A program made the position numbers and the translations under genes. A stretch of 64,000 bases of DNA from a bacterium YEK0313 (GTDB taxonomy: Bacteria > Pseudomonadota > Alphaproteobacteria > Rhizobiales > Phreatobacteraceae), in NCBI GenBank assembly GCA_000751295.2, contig CCMO02000001.1, positions 4,120,615 through 4,184,614 on the forward strand, in the 5' to 3' direction. This document shows, piece after piece, positions 54,397 through 63,632 of the stretch. The notes below the pieces were generated by a model that was given only the letters and a program-made list of their open reading frames with translations, made no database searches and was not told where the DNA came from. Position 1 is the first letter of the stretch. Each line of letters opens with the position of its first letter.

Positions 54397-55866
54397 TCAG
54401 ATCCCGAGCTTTTGCTTCAGGATGTCGTTGACCGCGCCTGGATTGGCCTTGCCGCCGGAGGCCTTCATCACCTGGCCAACGAACCAGCCGAGCAGGGTCG
54501 GCTTAGCCTTGGCCTGCTCGACCTTATCGGGATTGGCCGCGATCACCTCGTCGATCACCTTCTCGATCGCGCCGGTATCAGTGACCTGCTTCATGCCGCG
54601 CTGTTCGACGATCTCGGCCGGATTGCCGCCTTCCGCGAAGACGATGTCGAACAGGTCCTTGGCGATCTTGCCGGAAATGGTGCCGTTGGCAATCAGGTCG
54701 ATGATGCCGCCGATCTGATCCGGCGTGACCGGCGATGCGGTGACGTCCTTGCCGTCCTTGTTCAGGCGGCCGAACAGCTCATTGATCACCCAGTTGGCCG
54801 CCGCCTTGGCGTCGCGGCCCTTGGCCACGGCCTCGAAATAGTCGGCGCTTTCCTTCTCCAGGATCAGGATCGAGGCATCATAGGGCGTCAGGCCGTAATC
54901 GGAGATCAGGCGCGCCTTCTTGGCGTCCGGCAGTTCCGGCAGGTGGCGCGCGAGATCGTCGACATAGGCCTGGTCGAATTCGAGCGGCAGCAGGTCCGGA
55001 TCCGGGAAATAGCGATAGTCATGCGCCTCCTCCTTGGAGCGCATCGAGCGGGTCTCGCCGCGGTTCGGGTCGAACAGGCGGGTTTCCTGCTCGACCGTAC
55101 CGCCGTCTTCGATAAGGCCGATCTGGCGGCGCGCCTCATAGTCGATGGCCTGGCCGATGAAGCGGATCGAATTGACGTTCTTGATCTCGCAGCGCGTGCC
55201 GAAAGCCTCGCCCGGCCGGCGCACCGAGACGTTGACGTCGGCGCGCAGGTTGCCCTTTTCCATGTCGCCGTCGCAGGTGCCGAGATAGCGCAGGATGGTG
55301 CGCAGCTTGGTCACATAGGCCTTGGCTTCGTCGGCCGAGCGCATGTCCGGCTTGGAGACGATCTCCATCAGCGCGACGCCCGATCGGTTGAGATCGACGA
55401 AGGAGAGGGTCGGGCTCTGGTCGTGGATCGACTTGCCGGCATCCTGCTCCAGATGCAGGCGCTCGATCCGAACGACGAAGCTCTCGGTCGGCGTCAGGTC
55501 GACCGACACCTCGCCCTCGCCGACGATCGGGCTCTTGTACTGGCTGATCTGATAGCCCTGCGGGAGATCCGGGTAGAAATAGTTCTTTCGGTCGAACACG
55601 CTCTTCAGGTTGATCGCGGCCTTCAGGCCGAGGCCGGTGCGGATCGCCTGGCGCACGCATTCCTCGTTGATGACGGGCAGCATGCCTGGCATCGCCGCGT
55701 CGACGAGGCTCACCTGGCTGTTGGGCTCCGCGCCGAAGGCGGTGGCCGCGCCCGAGAACAGCTTGGCCTGGCTTGCGACCTGGGCATGGATCTCGAGGCC
55801 GATCACCACCTCCCAGTCGCCGGTGGCGCCGGGAATGAGCTTCTTCGGATCAACAGGCGCGGTCAT
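54397..55866 (-). CDS. gatB: Asp/Glu-tRNA amidotransferase subunit B
   Basis: This 489-residue GatB has the full family body: WEVVIGLEIHAQVASQAKLFSGA, LPQGYQISQYKSPI, the metal and kinase-domain segment DLNRSGVALMEIVSKPD, FEVR-type ENVNSIRF (here KNVNSIRF) and a C-terminal tRNA-binding YqeY-like tail ending NPGAVNDILKQKLGI. It activates Asp- or Glu-tRNA with ATP before transamidation by GatA-generated ammonia. It is the last gene in gatC-gatA-small membrane gene-gatB. Together with a nondiscriminating-type AspRS it supports the indirect route to Asn-tRNA. Confidence 0.96.
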   Translation of the reverse strand: MTAPVDPKKLIPGATGDWEVVIGLEIHAQVASQAKLFSGAATAFGAEPNSQVSLVDAAMPGMLPVINEECVRQAIRTGLGLKAAINLKSVFDRKNYFYPDLPQGYQISQYKSPIVGEGEVSVDLTPTESFVVRIERLHLEQDAGKSIHDQSPTLSFVDLNRSGVALMEIVSKPDMRSADEAKAYVTKLRTILRYLGTCDGDMEKGNLRADVNVSVRRPGEAFGTRCEIKNVNSIRFIGQAIDYEARRQIGLIEDGGTVEQETRLFDPNRGETRSMRSKEEAHDYRYFPDPDLLPLEFDQAYVDDLARHLPELPDAKKARLISDYGLTPYDASILILEKESADYFEAVAKGRDAKAAANWVINELFGRLNKDGKDVTASPVTPDQIGGIIDLIANGTISGKIAKDLFDIVFAEGGNPAEIVEQRGMKQVTDTGAIEKVIDEVIAANPDKVEQAKAKPTLLGWFVGQVMKASGGKANPGAVNDILKQKLGI

Positions 55867-55939
55867 GGCGGGCTCGTTCGAAGATATCAGGGGTTATGCC
55901 GGAAGTACCCAAAGGCTCCGGCGAGAACAAGTCTTGAGG

Positions 55940-56161
55940 TCAATGGCCCGTCGGCCCCTCGATGCGCCTGGCGAACAGGCGGCAGATGACGCCGCCGGCC
56001 AGCGCGCCGAGGGCGAGCAGGATCAGGTAGCCGAGCTTCAGCGCGGGGTCGCCGCTCCACCAGGCCATCGCGACCAGCAGCAGGAACAGGCAGGCCGCCA
56101 CCCACAGCAGCCAAGCGAACACCGTCAGGCAGGCGATCGCAATGGCGCGGGTGAACAGCAT
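55940..56161 (-). CDS. Small two-helix membrane protein inside the gat operon
   Basis: This 73-residue protein has two hydrophobic segments (IAIACLTVFAWLLWVAACLFLLLVAMAWW and LGYLILLALGALAGGVICRL) and a charged end (FARRIEGPTGH). No family recognised. The ATG at 56161 lies one base after the gatA stop, so it is translationally coupled to gatA, and gatB follows 73 bp later. The codon use fits the neighbours. Its function is unknown; conservation in the same place in relatives would show whether it belongs to the operon. Confidence 0.75.
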   Translation of the reverse strand: MLFTRAIAIACLTVFAWLLWVAACLFLLLVAMAWWSGDPALKLGYLILLALGALAGGVICRLFARRIEGPTGH

Positions 56162-56162
56162 G

Positions 56163-57683
56163 TCAGGCCCACCAGCGATCTTTGACCGGGAAGGCGCCCT
56201 TCGCCTGCTCGATGACGCCGGCCACCGTGAACAACGTCTCCTCGTCGAAGGCGCGGCCGATGAGCTGCAGGCCGAGCGGCAGGCCTTGCGGATCGAGGCC
56301 GGCCGGCACCGAGATGCCCGGCAGGCCGGCCATGTTGACCGTCACGGTGAAGACGTCGTTGAGATACATCTCGACCGGATCGCCGGAGCCCTTCTCGCCG
56401 ATGCCGAACGCCGCGGTGGGCGTCGCCGGCGTCAGGATCGCGTCGACGCCGGCGGCGTAGGCCTCCTCGAAATCGCGCTTGATCAGCGTGCGCAGCTTCT
56501 GGGCGCGGACGTAATAGGCGTCGTAATAGCCGGCCGACAGCACGTAGGTGCCGATCATGATGCGCCGCTTGACCTCCTTGCCGAAGCCGCTCGCGCGGGT
56601 CTTCTCGTAGAGGTCGATGATGTCCTTGCCGGGGACGCGCAGGCCGTAGCGCACGCCGTCATAGCGGGCGAGGTTCGAGGAAGCCTCGGCCGGGGCGACG
56701 ATGTAATAGGCCGGCAAGGCGTATTTCGTGTGCGGCAGCGAGATGTCGACGACATTGGCGCCGGCATCCTTCAGGATCTGCGCGCCCTCGGCCCAGAGCT
56801 TATCGATCTCCGGCGCCATGCCGTCGACCCGGTATTCGCGGGGAATGCCGATGGTCATGCCCTTCACGGACCGGCCGACGGCCTTGGCATAGTCGGGCAC
56901 CGGCTGGTCGACGCAGGTCGTATCCTTCGCGTCGGGACCGGCGAAGGAACGCAGCAGCATGGCCGCATCGGTCACCGTGCGGGCGATCGGCCCGGCCTGG
57001 TCGAGCGATGAGGCGAAGGCGACGACGCCCCAGCGCGAGACGCGGCCATAGGTCGGCTTGATGCCGACCGTGCCGGTGAAGGCGGCCGGCTGGCGGATCG
57101 AGCCGCCGGTATCGGTGGCGGTGGCACCGGCGCACAGGAAGGCGGCAACCGCCGACGAGGAGCCGCCGGACGAGCCGCCGGGCACCAGATAGCTGCCCTC
57201 GACCCCGCCGGCGCCGGACGACACGTTCGACCCCTGCCGCCGCCAGGGATTGATGGCGCCGGGAAAGCAGCTCGTCTCGTTGGACGAGCCCATGGCGAAT
57301 TCGTCGTTGTTCAGCTTGCCGAGCATGACCGCACCGTCGCGCCACAGGTTCTGCGTGACGGTCGATTCATAGGTCGGGACGAAATTGGCGAGGATGTTCG
57401 AACAGGCCGTGGTGCGCGTGCCCTTGGTGCAGAACAGGTCCTTGATGCCGAGCGGGATGCCCTCCAGCGGCCCGATCTCGCCCTTGGCGATACGGGCGTC
57501 CGAAGCGGCCGCCATGGCCAGCGCCTGCGCCGGCGTCTCCAGCACATAGGCGTTCAGCGCCCGGCCCTTCTCCATGGCATCGAGATAGGCGCGGGTCAGC
57601 TCGGTGGCCGAAAAGTCCTTGGCGGCGAGGCCAGCATGGGCCTCCGCGATCGAAAGGCGGGTCAGGTCGGTCACCGCGATCAC
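56163..57683 (-). CDS. gatA: Asp/Glu-tRNA amidotransferase subunit A
   Basis: This 506-residue amidase-signature enzyme has the catalytic triad of K81 (GIKDLFCTKG), cis-Ser in GGSSGGSSSAVAA and the nucleophile Ser in TDTGGSIRQPA. It hydrolyses glutamine to supply ammonia through a channel to GatB. Start is GTG 57683, overlapping the gatC stop (GTGA); a second GTG at 57674 is possible. Full length and all family blocks are intact (DYAKAVGRSVKGMTIGIPREYR). Confidence 0.95.
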   Translation of the reverse strand: MIAVTDLTRLSIAEAHAGLAAKDFSATELTRAYLDAMEKGRALNAYVLETPAQALAMAAASDARIAKGEIGPLEGIPLGIKDLFCTKGTRTTACSNILANFVPTYESTVTQNLWRDGAVMLGKLNNDEFAMGSSNETSCFPGAINPWRRQGSNVSSGAGGVEGSYLVPGGSSGGSSSAVAAFLCAGATATDTGGSIRQPAAFTGTVGIKPTYGRVSRWGVVAFASSLDQAGPIARTVTDAAMLLRSFAGPDAKDTTCVDQPVPDYAKAVGRSVKGMTIGIPREYRVDGMAPEIDKLWAEGAQILKDAGANVVDISLPHTKYALPAYYIVAPAEASSNLARYDGVRYGLRVPGKDIIDLYEKTRASGFGKEVKRRIMIGTYVLSAGYYDAYYVRAQKLRTLIKRDFEEAYAAGVDAILTPATPTAAFGIGEKGSGDPVEMYLNDVFTVTVNMAGLPGISVPAGLDPQGLPLGLQLIGRAFDEETLFTVAGVIEQAKGAFPVKDRWWA

Positions 57684-57967
57684 TCCACGACCTTGGGAAC
57701 GGTGAAGAACGTGCCTTCATGCTCGGGCGCATTGGCGACGATCTCGCTGGCGATGCCGCCATCGGTCACCACGTCCTCGCGCTTCTTCATCACCATCGGC
57801 GTGACCGAGGTCATCGGCTCGACGCCCGACACGTCGACCTCGTTGAGCTGCTCGACGAAGGACAGAATGGCGTTGATCTCGCCCTGGAGGTGCGGCACCT
57901 CCGCCTCGGTGACGGCAATGCGCGCCAAATGCGCGATGCGCCGCACGGTCGCCTGATCGACGGACAT
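57680..57967 (-). CDS. gatC: Asp/Glu-tRNA amidotransferase subunit C
   Basis: This 95-residue GatC has the standard pattern VRRIAHLARIAVTEAEVPHLQGEINAILSFVEQLNEVDVSGVEPM, ending FFTVPKVVE. It wraps GatA and GatB together and stabilises the ammonia channel. ATG 57967 is the start; the longer open frame upstream lacks family residues. It leads the operon gatC-gatA-small membrane gene-gatB. Confidence 0.95.
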   Translation of the reverse strand: MSVDQATVRRIAHLARIAVTEAEVPHLQGEINAILSFVEQLNEVDVSGVEPMTSVTPMVMKKREDVVTDGGIASEIVANAPEHEGTFFTVPKVVE

Positions 57968-58133
57968 TGGAAATTTCACCTCAGGTCGCGTGAGGAAGGA
58001 GGATCGGGCCTCATAGCACCCGCCCCTTTCGCGCTGCAACCACGGCAGGAATGCGAATGTGACATTTGCGCCGGCGGGACAGCGCGCGGCCGCCGATATC
58101 GCCCCGTTCGACGCGCCGGAGGGCTTCGGGGCC

Positions 58134-58549
58134 TCAGGCTCCGCGATCGGGACCATCGCTCCGGCGCCGTCCCTCGCCGCCGAGCCCGGTCAACTGGCCG
58201 GCAAGGCGCGGCAGCTCGCTCAGGCGGAAGCGCAGGATCGCGGCCGTGGGGATGACCGTCTCGCCGGCCGGCCGGCGGCCAGCCACGCCGCGGCCATCGT
58301 CCGCGTCGACGGCGCTGAACGGTCCGGCCTCGACTCCCCCGCGACGGTCTCGGCTTCCGCGATCAGCCGTTCCCGAAGCGCCCGCACCGCCGCGGCCCCG
58401 CCCTGGGGGATGGCCCGCGGCCGCGCAACCACGGTCTGGGGCGGCGCCTCGCCGGCGTGCCCGAGCGCCGTGTAGAGCGCGGCATGGGCCTTCACCGAGG
58501 AGCTTTCCGCGGTTTTCGAGGTCGAGAATGTGTTGCGCTGCTCGGTCAT
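58134..58549 (-). pseudogene. Hypothetical protein with probable frameshift
   Basis: ATG 58549 starts MTEQRNTFSTSKTAESSSVKAHAALYTALG and remains GC-biased up to WLAAGRPA (about 58270), then codons become poor in third-position GC and stop at 58220. From the same point the next frame reads GETVIPTAAILRFRLSELPRL with normal bias and stops at 58134. The switch lies in a GGCC-repeated stretch (GCCGGCCGGCCGG), a classic slip site; a single missing base would give one protein of about 138 residues. Family not recognised. Could also be two unrelated false frames. Confidence 0.45.
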
Positions 58550-58722
58550 GCGGCCCTCTCGCATCGCGCCGCATGTTGCCAGCACGGCGTGTCGGTCGCG
58601 AGTGAAACCATTTGTTAACCCTGACGAACATGGTTGATGCCGCCTTAATATTGCAGGCCCTTTGGCATAAGCGTCTGAGCAAGCTAGAACCGCGCGGGTT
58701 TCCCATCCCCGGACTTATCCAC

Positions 58723-59175
58723 ATGTGCGCAGATTGTGACCGCCTCTTCCCTGCCCCCGGATCCAAGGCGGATCTTGAGGAGGGCGACCGGCTGACGCCG
58801 CGATTCGGCCCGGACGGGCTGGTGACGGCGGTGACCAGCGACGCCGCCAGCGGCGAACTGCTGATGGTCGCCCATATGAACGCGGAGGCGCTGGCCAGGA
58901 CCATCGAGACCGGCGAAGCCTGGTACTGGTCGCGCTCGCGCAAGGCGCTCTGGCACAAGGGCGACACGTCGGGCCAGATCCAGACGGTGGTCGAGATGCG
59001 GGTCGACTGCGACCAGGACGCCGTCTGGCTGAAGGTGACGGTCGGCGGCGACGGCGGCTCCTGCCATACCGGCCGGCGGTCCTGTTTCTACCGGGCGGTT
59101 CCGACCGGTGGCGCAGCCGCCGAAACGCGGCTCGTGCCGCGCGATGCCGACCGCCTGCGTCCGGCCTTCGGCTGA
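58723..59175 (+). CDS. hisI: Phosphoribosyl-AMP cyclohydrolase
   Basis: This 150-residue HisI opens the purine ring of PR-AMP in histidine biosynthesis. Characteristic elements are LLMVAHMNAEALARTIETGEAWYWSRSR, ALWHKGDTSGQIQTV, the metal site VDCDQDAVWLKV and GGSCHTGRRSCFYRAV with conserved cysteines. ATG 58723 is preferred; the extra N-terminal frame upstream is not family-like. The patatin gene begins three bases after its stop, so the two are probably cotranscribed. Confidence 0.95.
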   Translation: MCADCDRLFPAPGSKADLEEGDRLTPRFGPDGLVTAVTSDAASGELLMVAHMNAEALARTIETGEAWYWSRSRKALWHKGDTSGQIQTVVEMRVDCDQDAVWLKVTVGGDGGSCHTGRRSCFYRAVPTGGAAAETRLVPRDADRLRPAFG

Positions 59176-59178
59176 GCC

Positions 59179-60240
59179 ATGCTGAGGCTTCGTCGCGCGC
59201 GCCGGCGCCGGGATGACGATGCGGCACAGCCGCCGGCCGAGCCGGCCGTGCCGCCGCGGCCGACCATTGGCGTGGCGCTCGGCGGCGGCTCCGCGCGCGG
59301 GCTTGCCCATATCGGCGTCCTGCGCGCGCTGATGCGGGCCGGCTACACGCCCGACGTGATTGCCGGCACCTCGATCGGCGCGGTCGTCGGCGGCCTCCAT
59401 GCCGCCGGCAAGCTCGACGCCCTCGCCGACTGGGCGACCTCGCTCAAGCGGCGCGACGTCATTTCGCTCGTCGACATCGCTATTTCCGGCGGCGGACTGA
59501 TGGGCGGATCGCGCGTCGCCCGGCTGCTCGAGCGGGAGATCGGCGACATCAGGATCGAGGACCTGCCGATCCCTTTCGCGGCAGTCGCGACCGAAATCGG
59601 CACCGGCCACGAGGTCTGGCTGACGCGTGGCCTGCTGATGACGGCCTTGCGCGGCTCCTACGCCCTGCCCGGCATCCTGCCGCCGGTGCGCATCGGCGGG
59701 CGCTGGCTGATGGACGGCGCCCTGTCGAACCCGGTGCCGGTCTCGGTGGTGCGCGCGCTCGGCGCCCGGCTGGTCATTGCCGTCAGCCTCAATGCCGATG
59801 CCCTCGGCCGGGCGACCGTCATCCAGGACCACGGCACCACCCCCGAGGACGAGGCCCTGCCGCTGATCGAACCGCGCCCGCGCGTGCGGGCCGTCGTCAA
59901 TCTCGGCCGCGGGCTCGGCCGTGGCCTCGGCCGGGCGCTGGTCCGGCCCTTGCGCATCCGCGCCGAAACGACCGAGGTCACGGGCGCCATCGATCCGCGC
60001 ATCGCCCTGGCGCGTTCGCCCGGCATTCCGACCGTGCTGGCCAAGGGGTTCAATGCCACGCAAGAGCGCATCGCACGCACACGCCTTGCCGGCGACCCGC
60101 CCAACGTGCTGATCGGGCCGCGCATGTCCCGCCTCGGCCTGTTCGAGTTCCATCGCGCGGCCGAAGCCATCGCACTCGGCGAAGAGGCGACCGAACGCCT
60201 GCTGCCCGACATTGCCGAAGCGATGAAGGCCGTCGCCTGA
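59179..60240 (+). CDS. Patatin-like phospholipase (RssA type)
   Basis: This 353-residue patatin-family protein has an oxyanion hole GVALGGGSARGLAHIGVL, a nucleophile elbow GTSIGAVVGG and the dyad Asp in MDGALSNPVPV. It should hydrolyse acyl esters of phospholipids or lysophospholipids. An arginine-rich start (MLRLRRARRRRDDDAAQ) may make membrane contact. The C-terminal 100 residues with a glycine/arginine repeat (GRGLGRGLGRALVRPL) are unusual. It follows hisI by three bases. Confidence 0.92.
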   Translation: MLRLRRARRRRDDDAAQPPAEPAVPPRPTIGVALGGGSARGLAHIGVLRALMRAGYTPDVIAGTSIGAVVGGLHAAGKLDALADWATSLKRRDVISLVDIAISGGGLMGGSRVARLLEREIGDIRIEDLPIPFAAVATEIGTGHEVWLTRGLLMTALRGSYALPGILPPVRIGGRWLMDGALSNPVPVSVVRALGARLVIAVSLNADALGRATVIQDHGTTPEDEALPLIEPRPRVRAVVNLGRGLGRGLGRALVRPLRIRAETTEVTGAIDPRIALARSPGIPTVLAKGFNATQERIARTRLAGDPPNVLIGPRMSRLGLFEFHRAAEAIALGEEATERLLPDIAEAMKAVA

Positions 60241-60301
60241 CGATCGCGGCCCGCCGCCGTCGCGGGCGTGAGGCGCGGAAGTCCGGGCCGGGCGGCCGCG
60301 G

Positions 60302-60736
60302 TCAGGAATTCATGATGTAGTCCTTGAGCGCGCTCTGCTCGTGTTCCATCTCGGCGACGCGCGACTTCACGACGTCGCCGATCGAGATGATGCCGACCAG
60401 CTTGCCCTTTTCGACCACCGGCAGGTGGCGGAACTTGCCCTCGGTCATGCGTTCCATCAGGTCGCCGATCGAATCCGTTTCGGCACAGGTGACCACCTTG
60501 CTGGTCATGGTCTCGGCGACGCTGCTGTCGAGCGCGCCGGCGCCGAGCCGGGCGACGGCCCGGACGATGTCGCGTTCGGACAGGATGCCGGCAATATCCC
60601 GGTCGCCCGACGATACGACCACCGCGCCGATCCGCCGGTCAGCCAGCATGTGAACGGCATCGGCCAGCGAGGCCTGGGGGGAAATGGTCGCGACCTCGCG
60701 ACCCTTGCGATCGAGAATGTGGCGAACGACGCTCAT
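60302..60736 (-). CDS. Tandem CBS-domain protein
   Basis: This 143-residue protein consists only of two CBS motifs: VATISPQASLADAVHMLADRRIGAVVV-type strand-helix with GILSERDIVRAV, then VVTCAETDSIGDLMERMTEGKFRHLPVVEKGKLVGIISIGDVVKS. A C-terminal helix ends KDYIMNS. CBS pairs bind adenosine nucleotides. Stand-alone pairs regulate partner enzymes or sense energy state. ATG 60736 is preferred to a start 33 bp upstream because it begins the first CBS fold directly. Confidence 0.93.
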   Translation of the reverse strand: MSVVRHILDRKGREVATISPQASLADAVHMLADRRIGAVVVSSGDRDIAGILSERDIVRAVARLGAGALDSSVAETMTSKVVTCAETDSIGDLMERMTEGKFRHLPVVEKGKLVGIISIGDVVKSRVAEMEHEQSALKDYIMNS

Positions 60737-60981
60737 AGTGGTTGCCTCCGTTTCGAACGGACCAGTCACGCGTCGAGATCACCTGCCGTTTCGACCACCT
60801 GGGGGTTCGCCCGGATACTCCGTTTCGAATGCGGGCGAACCACAGGAGATCATCACACCAGTCACCCCGACATGCCCTCATCATGCCCCGGTCGCACCGG
60901 ACGACAAGGATTTACCGGCCGCGCGTTTCGCGCAAGCCGGTTGTGGTGCGCTGCGACAAAGCAAGATGATGGCAGGCTAGC

Positions 60982-61725
60982 TCAGGCCGGAACGGGATCG
61001 AAGAAGCGGAATAATACCAGCCCTGCGACAAATCCGCCGAGGTGGGCCTGCCAGGCAATCTGTCCCTCGGCCCCCGGTATCGGCAGGCTGACCGCGCCGA
61101 AAACGACGTTCAACACCACCCAGACGATGATCATGCTCATCGCCCGGCCGTCGCGCAGCGTTTCCATCAGGCTGTGGGCCCGGACGTGATAGACGGCATC
61201 GGGATCGTTCCAGCCCGACGGGCTGAACGGACCGCCCTGCTGGAACATGAAGCGCACCGCTGCTGCCGTGAAGCCCGAGACGGCGGCGGAAGCACCGATC
61301 ATCGGCGCGATCTGCGTGCCGTTGGCGGCAAGATGGGCAGCCGCGCCGGCGGCGGCCGTGGCAATGAAGAAGGCGACCGTGCGCACCGGTCCGAAGCGAC
61401 GCGCGACCGGGCTGCCGAACACGACGAACCAGAGCACGTTGACCGTCAGGTGCGTCCAGTCGGCATGCAGGAAGGCATAGCTGACGAAGCTCCAGATGTC
61501 GGCCGCAACACCGCCTGGAAAGCCCCAGGACGCGGCGAGCGAACGCTCGAACCGGCCCGGAATGAAGGCGAAGGTGAGCAGCACCTGCAGGTCGGTCTCC
61601 GGATCGAGCAGATAGATCCGCACCGCGTGGATCAGGATCATCGCGCCGGAAAGCACCGCGATGACACCGGGAATGTTCAGGATCGGTTCGCGCTGGGACA
61701 AATTCTTGAGGCTTTCGGCGGCCAT
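60982..61725 (-). CDS. Rhomboid-family intramembrane serine protease
   Basis: The 247-residue protein has six or more membrane helices. Rhomboid features are HLTVNVLWFVVFG (loop-1 and His/Asn region), the nucleophile serine in IGASAAVSGF (G-x-S) and the partner histidine in AHLGGFVAGLVLF. It probably cleaves single-span membrane proteins within the bilayer. ATG 61725 is preferred to TTG 61809, whose extra 28 residues look random. It diverges from a PAS-domain gene with a 210-bp shared region. Confidence 0.88.
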   Translation of the reverse strand: MAAESLKNLSQREPILNIPGVIAVLSGAMILIHAVRIYLLDPETDLQVLLTFAFIPGRFERSLAASWGFPGGVAADIWSFVSYAFLHADWTHLTVNVLWFVVFGSPVARRFGPVRTVAFFIATAAAGAAAHLAANGTQIAPMIGASAAVSGFTAAAVRFMFQQGGPFSPSGWNDPDAVYHVRAHSLMETLRDGRAMSMIIVWVVLNVVFGAVSLPIPGAEGQIAWQAHLGGFVAGLVLFRFFDPVPA

Positions 61726-61934
61726 GGCGACCGTGGGGCGGCCGCTCTTGACTGCCTCACTAACCCGATTTGCCGCGCTTCGCCATGGCGGCGCGGCAAA
61801 GTCGGCCAAAAGATCGCCGCCGCGCTCCAGGCGCGGGCAGCCGCCCTGGCATGCGATCTGCTACTGCCCCGGCAGAAACGCCGGAGAGACGGGAAACTGT
61901 CCCAGGACGGCACAGACTGGTTACGAGGAATTCC

Positions 61935-62552
61935 ATGCGACATGCAGCGAGCCGAACCCTGTTCGCCTATTGGGACGGGCTGCGCGCGGGCGGGATCGCT
62001 CCGGATCGCGCCGAAATCGAACCGCGCGGCATTGCCGGCATCCTGGGCGACACCTTCATCCTGGAGAGCGACCGTCTCGGCGTCGTGCCCTACCGCCTGG
62101 CCGGCTCGCGGGTCTGCGCCATTTTCGGACAGGAGATGAAGGGCCAGTCGTTCCTCGGCCATTTCACCGGACAGGACCGTGCCAAGGTGGCGCAGGGCCT
62201 GGCCGACGCCAATGCCGCGCCGACGGGCCTCCTGATCGCCGCCGAGGGCGTCAGCGCCGCCGGCGAGACGGTGCCGCTCGAGCTCGTCATCCTGCCGCTC
62301 GCCCATCGGGGCCGGATCGGCGCGCGCATGATCGGCGTCGTTTCCAGCGCCGAGACGCCCTATTGGATCGGCCGCGACGAGATCACCGAGCTGCGGCTCG
62401 TCCATATCAAGCTGATCTGGCCGAACTGGCAGAACAACCGCCAGGCGGCGGAGCCGCGGGCCGCCGTGGCCCATGCGGCGCCCTCGCCCATGGCGGCGAT
62501 CTTCCCGTCCCGTCCGTCGCTGCGCGTAATCGAAGGCGGCCGCACGGCCTGA
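61935..62552 (+). CDS. PAS-like domain protein (PAS_5 family)
   Basis: This 205-residue protein shows the pattern of the alphaproteobacterial PAS_5/DUF1457 family: YWDGLRAGGIAPDRAEIEPRGIAGILGDTFILE, PYRLAGSRVCAIFGQEMKGQSFLGHF and LVILPLAHRGRIGARMIGVV. PAS domains sense redox, small ligands or form dimers. No output domain is attached, so it may act as a single-domain partner. The last 45 residues are low-complexity. It precedes the tandem-PilZ gene by 43 bp on the same strand. Confidence 0.85.
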   Translation: MRHAASRTLFAYWDGLRAGGIAPDRAEIEPRGIAGILGDTFILESDRLGVVPYRLAGSRVCAIFGQEMKGQSFLGHFTGQDRAKVAQGLADANAAPTGLLIAAEGVSAAGETVPLELVILPLAHRGRIGARMIGVVSSAETPYWIGRDEITELRLVHIKLIWPNWQNNRQAAEPRAAVAHAAPSPMAAIFPSRPSLRVIEGGRTA

Positions 62553-62595
62553 TTGCCGCCAGATTGATGCGCCGAGGCAACGCTGCGTTAACGAC

Positions 62596-63297
62596 ATGGC
62601 CCTAATGTCCGGAGAGGCCGTCGACCATCCCCGGAACATGCCAGCACTGCCCAAAGTCCTGACCCTTGCTTCGGGCGAAGAAAGCCGCCGCTTTCAGCGC
62701 GTGCGCGTCGACGTGCTCGGCCGGTTCATGCTGAGCGACCGGCGCGAGTTTCCGTGCCAGGCCATCGACATGTCGCCGGGCGGCGCCCAGATCGTCGCGC
62801 CCGTCGTCGGCAAGCTCGGCGAGCGGGTCGTGGCCTATCTCGATCATGTCGGCCGCATCGAAGGCATGATCGTGCGGGTCACCCCGACCGGCTTCAGCAT
62901 GACGATCGAAGCCTCCGCGCGCAAACGCGACAAGCTCGCCGACCAGCTCACCTGGCTTGCCAACCGGCACATTCTGGGACTGCCGGAGGATCGCCGCCAC
63001 GAGCGCGTGGTGCCGACCAATCCGTTCACCACCGTCACCATGCCGTCGGGCGAAAAGCTCCCCGTCCGCGTCATCGACATCTCGCTGTCGGGTGCGGCGG
63101 TTGCCGGCGCCTCGGGCGTCAAGATCGGCGATGTCGTGCAGGTGTCCCGCACCATGGGGCGGGTCGTGCGCATGCTCGACAAGGGGTTCGCCGTGGAGTT
63201 TTCCGGCCAGCAGCCGATCGAGACCATCCTGCAGCTCGCGCGCGAGCTGGGTGCGGATGTCGGCCGGCCCCAGGACGACCTGGTGGCGCTGCGCTGA
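62596..63297 (+). CDS. Tandem PilZ-domain cyclic-di-GMP receptor
   Basis: This 233-residue protein has two PilZ domains in a row. The first (about residues 30-125) carries RRFQRVR and DMSPGG; the second (about 135-225) carries RRHERVV and DISLSG. Both keep the RxxxR and DxSxxG motifs that bind cyclic di-GMP, so two dimers may be held. Start ATG 62596 or ATG 62605. A transglutaminase-like peptidase gene begins 335 bp downstream on the same strand. A GGDEF-EAL protein elsewhere in the window may feed or empty the same c-di-GMP pool. Confidence 0.92.
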   Translation: MALMSGEAVDHPRNMPALPKVLTLASGEESRRFQRVRVDVLGRFMLSDRREFPCQAIDMSPGGAQIVAPVVGKLGERVVAYLDHVGRIEGMIVRVTPTGFSMTIEASARKRDKLADQLTWLANRHILGLPEDRRHERVVPTNPFTTVTMPSGEKLPVRVIDISLSGAAVAGASGVKIGDVVQVSRTMGRVVRMLDKGFAVEFSGQQPIETILQLARELGADVGRPQDDLVALR

Positions 63298-63632
63298 CTG
63301 CTGCCGTCCACTTTCCGCCACATGCGGAACCCGTCGTTCCGGGCGTGCTGAACGAAAGCTGAAGACAACCGCTCCATTGCCGCCGGGCCGCTTAACCGCA
63401 GCCGCCGCCGCGCTGCCGGCTACGCCGCGTGGCTGCCCCCGAAATCCGGCGCTGCACTGACACTGCCGGCCGCAATGGCACCAGACGGCATTTTCACCGC
63501 ATTCCATCGTCTGAATCCACGCCGCGTTAAACTGAACGAAGCCTCACCGGAACACCTCGCCTTTCACCGTTTCGCTTCAGCCCGCCGCAAAGCCGGCCTG
63601 CCATCGTGCCGCCATCGACGGAGGGACACGCG
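63298..63632. other. Intergenic region before the BTLCP peptidase
   Basis: No gene is supported here. No confident promoter or terminator is seen. GGAGGG at 63620-63625 is a reasonable ribosome site for the next gene. Confidence 0.4.
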
